NCBI GenBank assembly: GCA_965217565.1
Contig: CBDCIS010000008.1
Location: 1-64,000 of the forward strand
Direction: 5' to 3'
Source of the DNA: CBDCIS01 sp965217565
Lineage (GTDB): Bacteria > Chloroflexota > Dehalococcoidia > Lucifugimonadales > CATOSD01
Length of the DNA stretch: 64,000 nt
Part shown: positions 62,100-64,000 of the stretch, piece by piece
Layout of the letters: each line of letters opens with the position of its first letter
How positions within the stretch are numbered: the first letter of the stretch is position 1
Position numbers and translations under genes: made by a program
The notes under the pieces: generated by a model
Seen by the model: the letters and a program-made list of their open reading frames with translations, nothing else
What the model was told of the DNA's origin: nothing
Databases searched by the model: none

Positions 62100-62158
62100 T
62101 TAGGGGGTGGATGCCCGGGGCGGTGTGGGGACAGCGCAAAGAGTTACGTATTTCGTCC

Positions 62159-64000
62159 ATGACCAGTGAGGTGAACACAATCGGCAGTCCCGCAACGCCC
62201 TCGACGTTCCGCGGCATTGCGGCGTGCCTCATGCTTTGCCTCACTGCCGCCCTGATTGCGGTGGCCTGCGGCGGCTCGTCTCCCCGGCAATCCGCTCCCA
62301 CGGCGGTCGCGGCGGAGCCCACCGCAGCGGGAACGACCGCGCGGCTTCAGCAAGAGCAGGCAGAAGCGCCGTCGCCCATACCCACCGCTGCCCCCGCGCC
62401 AACACCCACCAACACCCCCGTGCCCACACCCACCAACACCCCCGTGCCCACACCCACCAACACCCCCGTGCCCACGCCCACCAACACCCCTTTGCCTACG
62501 CCCACCAATACCCCCGTGCCGGCCACGTACCGCCTGGAAATCGACGAGGTGGAGTTAGTCGGCGCGGAACAGAAGATGGTCGGGACCAGGTTCTCGGTCG
62601 TCGCCCGCAACCTGGGCGAACTGGCGGGCGCGGCGTCTCTGGCCGTCGAGGCGGCAGTGGACGGCGGCGACCCCGAGGTTGTGCAAGTTATCGAGAGCCT
62701 GCCGGGCGGTGGTGAAGCCGCGTTCGTCTTCATTCTCAGGCTGGCGCCGGGCGAGCACAGCGTAGTGGTCAGCGCCGGCGACGCGGTTGCCGCCGCGAAC
62801 GTGGACACCAGAACGGCCGAGATCGAGCTGCAAGCGCTGGAACACCGCATCACCGGCGACGGCTTCATCGCGCTGGACGTAAGGATTACCAACCGAGGCC
62901 AGCGCGACGCCGATTCGGTCGTCGTATCCACGGATTGGATATCCAACGAGGACGGCTCCACGGGCCGCGTCGATCACGCCGGGGCCATCGAACGCCTCGC
63001 GCCCGGCCGGAGCGAGGTCGTCTCCCTGCCCGTCGAGGTTCCCACCGGCTCTTACGCCTTCACGCTCAGCGCCAAGACCCAGAGCGTCGAGACACTGAAG
63101 GACGACAACATCACCGAAACAACCGTCGAGGTGGAATACGCACGGCTGGTGGTCGCCGTCGGTTCGGTGACCCACCTGGGTTACGAGCGGGACGGCGATG
63201 GCATCGTGGAGGTCGCGCTGCGCGTGACCAACGAGGGAGAGGCGTCCAGCGGTCAGTTCGACCTCGGCGTAACCTGCGCCGCCGGCTCCTCCGCCGGGAA
63301 CTGCTTGCGGACCCTGCCCCTCGACTCCGTCCGCGCGGGCGGCAGTGCGGAGGGCGTGATTACGCTCGCGCTGCCGCATGGTGAGACCGCCTTGCGCGTC
63401 TACGCCGGCGCTCAGGACGACGGCTATCGATGGGGCGCAGACAACGTGGAAACGCTAACCGTCGATGTGCCCACGAAGGCCGCCGTAGAGTTCGCGATCG
63501 ACGCCGAGATCGTGGTCAACGGCTACTGGACCGACGGAACCGCCGACGTCGAGCTTACAGCTGCACTGCGCAACGACGGCTATGGCGAATTCGAGGGTAC
63601 GCAGGGAGTGCCGGTCACGTGCAGGCACGACGGCGAAGTCGTGGAAGGCTGCGGCAGAGTGTTCGAGGTCTCACTGCCGGGCGGGTTGGCGCCGGCGCCG
63701 CACACGCTGACCGCCCACGTCCCCATGGGCAAGGTGACATTCGAGTTCGACCTCGGAGACGACGAACCGCAGACCCTGGAGTTCGACATTCCCGAGCGCA
63801 TCCTGGGGGTGGAGCGGGAGGTGTGGGAATGCTTCAGCAACAGGCCGGGCGTCAATGAGGAGAACGAGGGGTGCGGCGGCTGGTACGCGGAGACCATCGT
63901 CAAGTGGCCCCAGGATGAGCCTGTAAAAGTATGGGTAACGGGGCACAGGGACTACATCCGGCTATTAGAAGAGACTTTGGAAGAGTTGTCGCCGCTGCTC
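62159..64000 (+). CDS. Thr/Pro-linker lipoprotein with Ig-like domains (3' end outside window)
   Basis: ATG 62159 gives a lipoprotein signal with LIAVAC (Cys37). A 24-bp tandem repeat (about 62400-62515) encodes a TNTPVPTP spacer. Several beta-sandwich domains of CARDB/NEW3-like type follow (RLEIDEVELVGAEQKMVGTR; LDVRITNRGQRDADSVVV; VALRVTNEGEASSGQFDLGV). The last visible part has paired Cys (VWECFSNRPGVNEENEGCGG) and may start a further catalytic or binding domain. Exported and membrane-anchored; 614 codons are seen without a stop. Confidence 0.82.
   Translation, partial: MTSEVNTIGSPATPSTFRGIAACLMLCLTAALIAVACGGSSPRQSAPTAVAAEPTAAGTTARLQQEQAEAPSPIPTAAPAPTPTNTPVPTPTNTPVPTPTNTPVPTPTNTPLPTPTNTPVPATYRLEIDEVELVGAEQKMVGTRFSVVARNLGELAGAASLAVEAAVDGGDPEVVQVIESLPGGGEAAFVFILRLAPGEHSVVVSAGDAVAAANVDTRTAEIELQALEHRITGDGFIALDVRITNRGQRDADSVVVSTDWISNEDGSTGRVDHAGAIERLAPGRSEVVSLPVEVPTGSYAFTLSAKTQSVETLKDDNITETTVEVEYARLVVAVGSVTHLGYERDGDGIVEVALRVTNEGEASSGQFDLGVTCAAGSSAGNCLRTLPLDSVRAGGSAEGVITLALPHGETALRVYAGAQDDGYRWGADNVETLTVDVPTKAAVEFAIDAEIVVNGYWTDGTADVELTAALRNDGYGEFEGTQGVPVTCRHDGEVVEGCGRVFEVSLPGGLAPAPHTLTAHVPMGKVTFEFDLGDDEPQTLEFDIPERILGVEREVWECFSNRPGVNEENEGCGGWYAETIVKWPQDEPVKVWVTGHRDYIRLLEETLEELSPLL

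Overview
The window looks like a chromosomal segment of a high-GC, Chloroflexota-like bacterium, perhaps a SAR202 or Dehalococcoidia relative. This is inferred from gene content: single-polypeptide kinase/regulator proteins, many Thr/Pro-linker lipoproteins, LLM-class and GMC oxidoreductases, and a pst operon without outer-membrane genes. No rRNA or marker gene is present to prove it.

The left part (about 1-38.3 kb) is a heavily worked accessory region. It holds a secreted repeat protein running off the left edge, a frameshifted GAF/histidine kinase/response regulator, and an amidohydrolase split by an IS5-type element. It also holds two IS630-type copies in opposite orientation, a second IS5-type element joining remnants of two unrelated genes, a decayed ISAs1 element, an IS256 remnant and two MITE-like elements. 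Three surface-lipoprotein genes (RCC1-like repeat protein, Thr/Pro-rich metallopeptidase-like protein, plant-type LRR protein) each follow a copy of a conserved 370-500 bp leader with stereotyped inverted repeats. The RCC1-like gene is cut cleanly by a 3,054-bp IS1595-family transposon. That transposon has long terminal inverted repeats and an 8-bp target duplication, and it carries a DNA adenine methyltransferase, a probable restriction endonuclease and a zinc-ribbon protein. A NarL-type two-component pair lies between the second and third lipoprotein genes. The region ends with mobile-element functions (replication-relaxation protein, membrane-anchored excisionase-like protein, DUF7662/PIN pair, large serine recombinase) and a recombinase remnant abutting a tRNA-Arg gene, a likely island boundary.

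The right part (38.3-64 kb) is compact and mostly intact. It holds a CPA2-type antiporter, a collagen-like lipoprotein, PspA/PspAA envelope-stress proteins, a methyltransferase with an amber stop, McrBC and a GMC oxidoreductase. These are followed by an AtzG/amidase/MBL-hydrolase operon, a pstSCAB-phoU phosphate operon behind an 11-bp-periodic Pho-box-like site, an SDR, a PaREP1-like protein, an alpha/beta hydrolase, an LLM monooxygenase, a zinc-type alcohol dehydrogenase and another Thr/Pro-linker lipoprotein running off the right edge.

Disrupted reading frames concentrate in the left 38 kb. This fits genuine decay of accessory DNA, but several breaks lie in short homopolymers, so sequencing error cannot be excluded.
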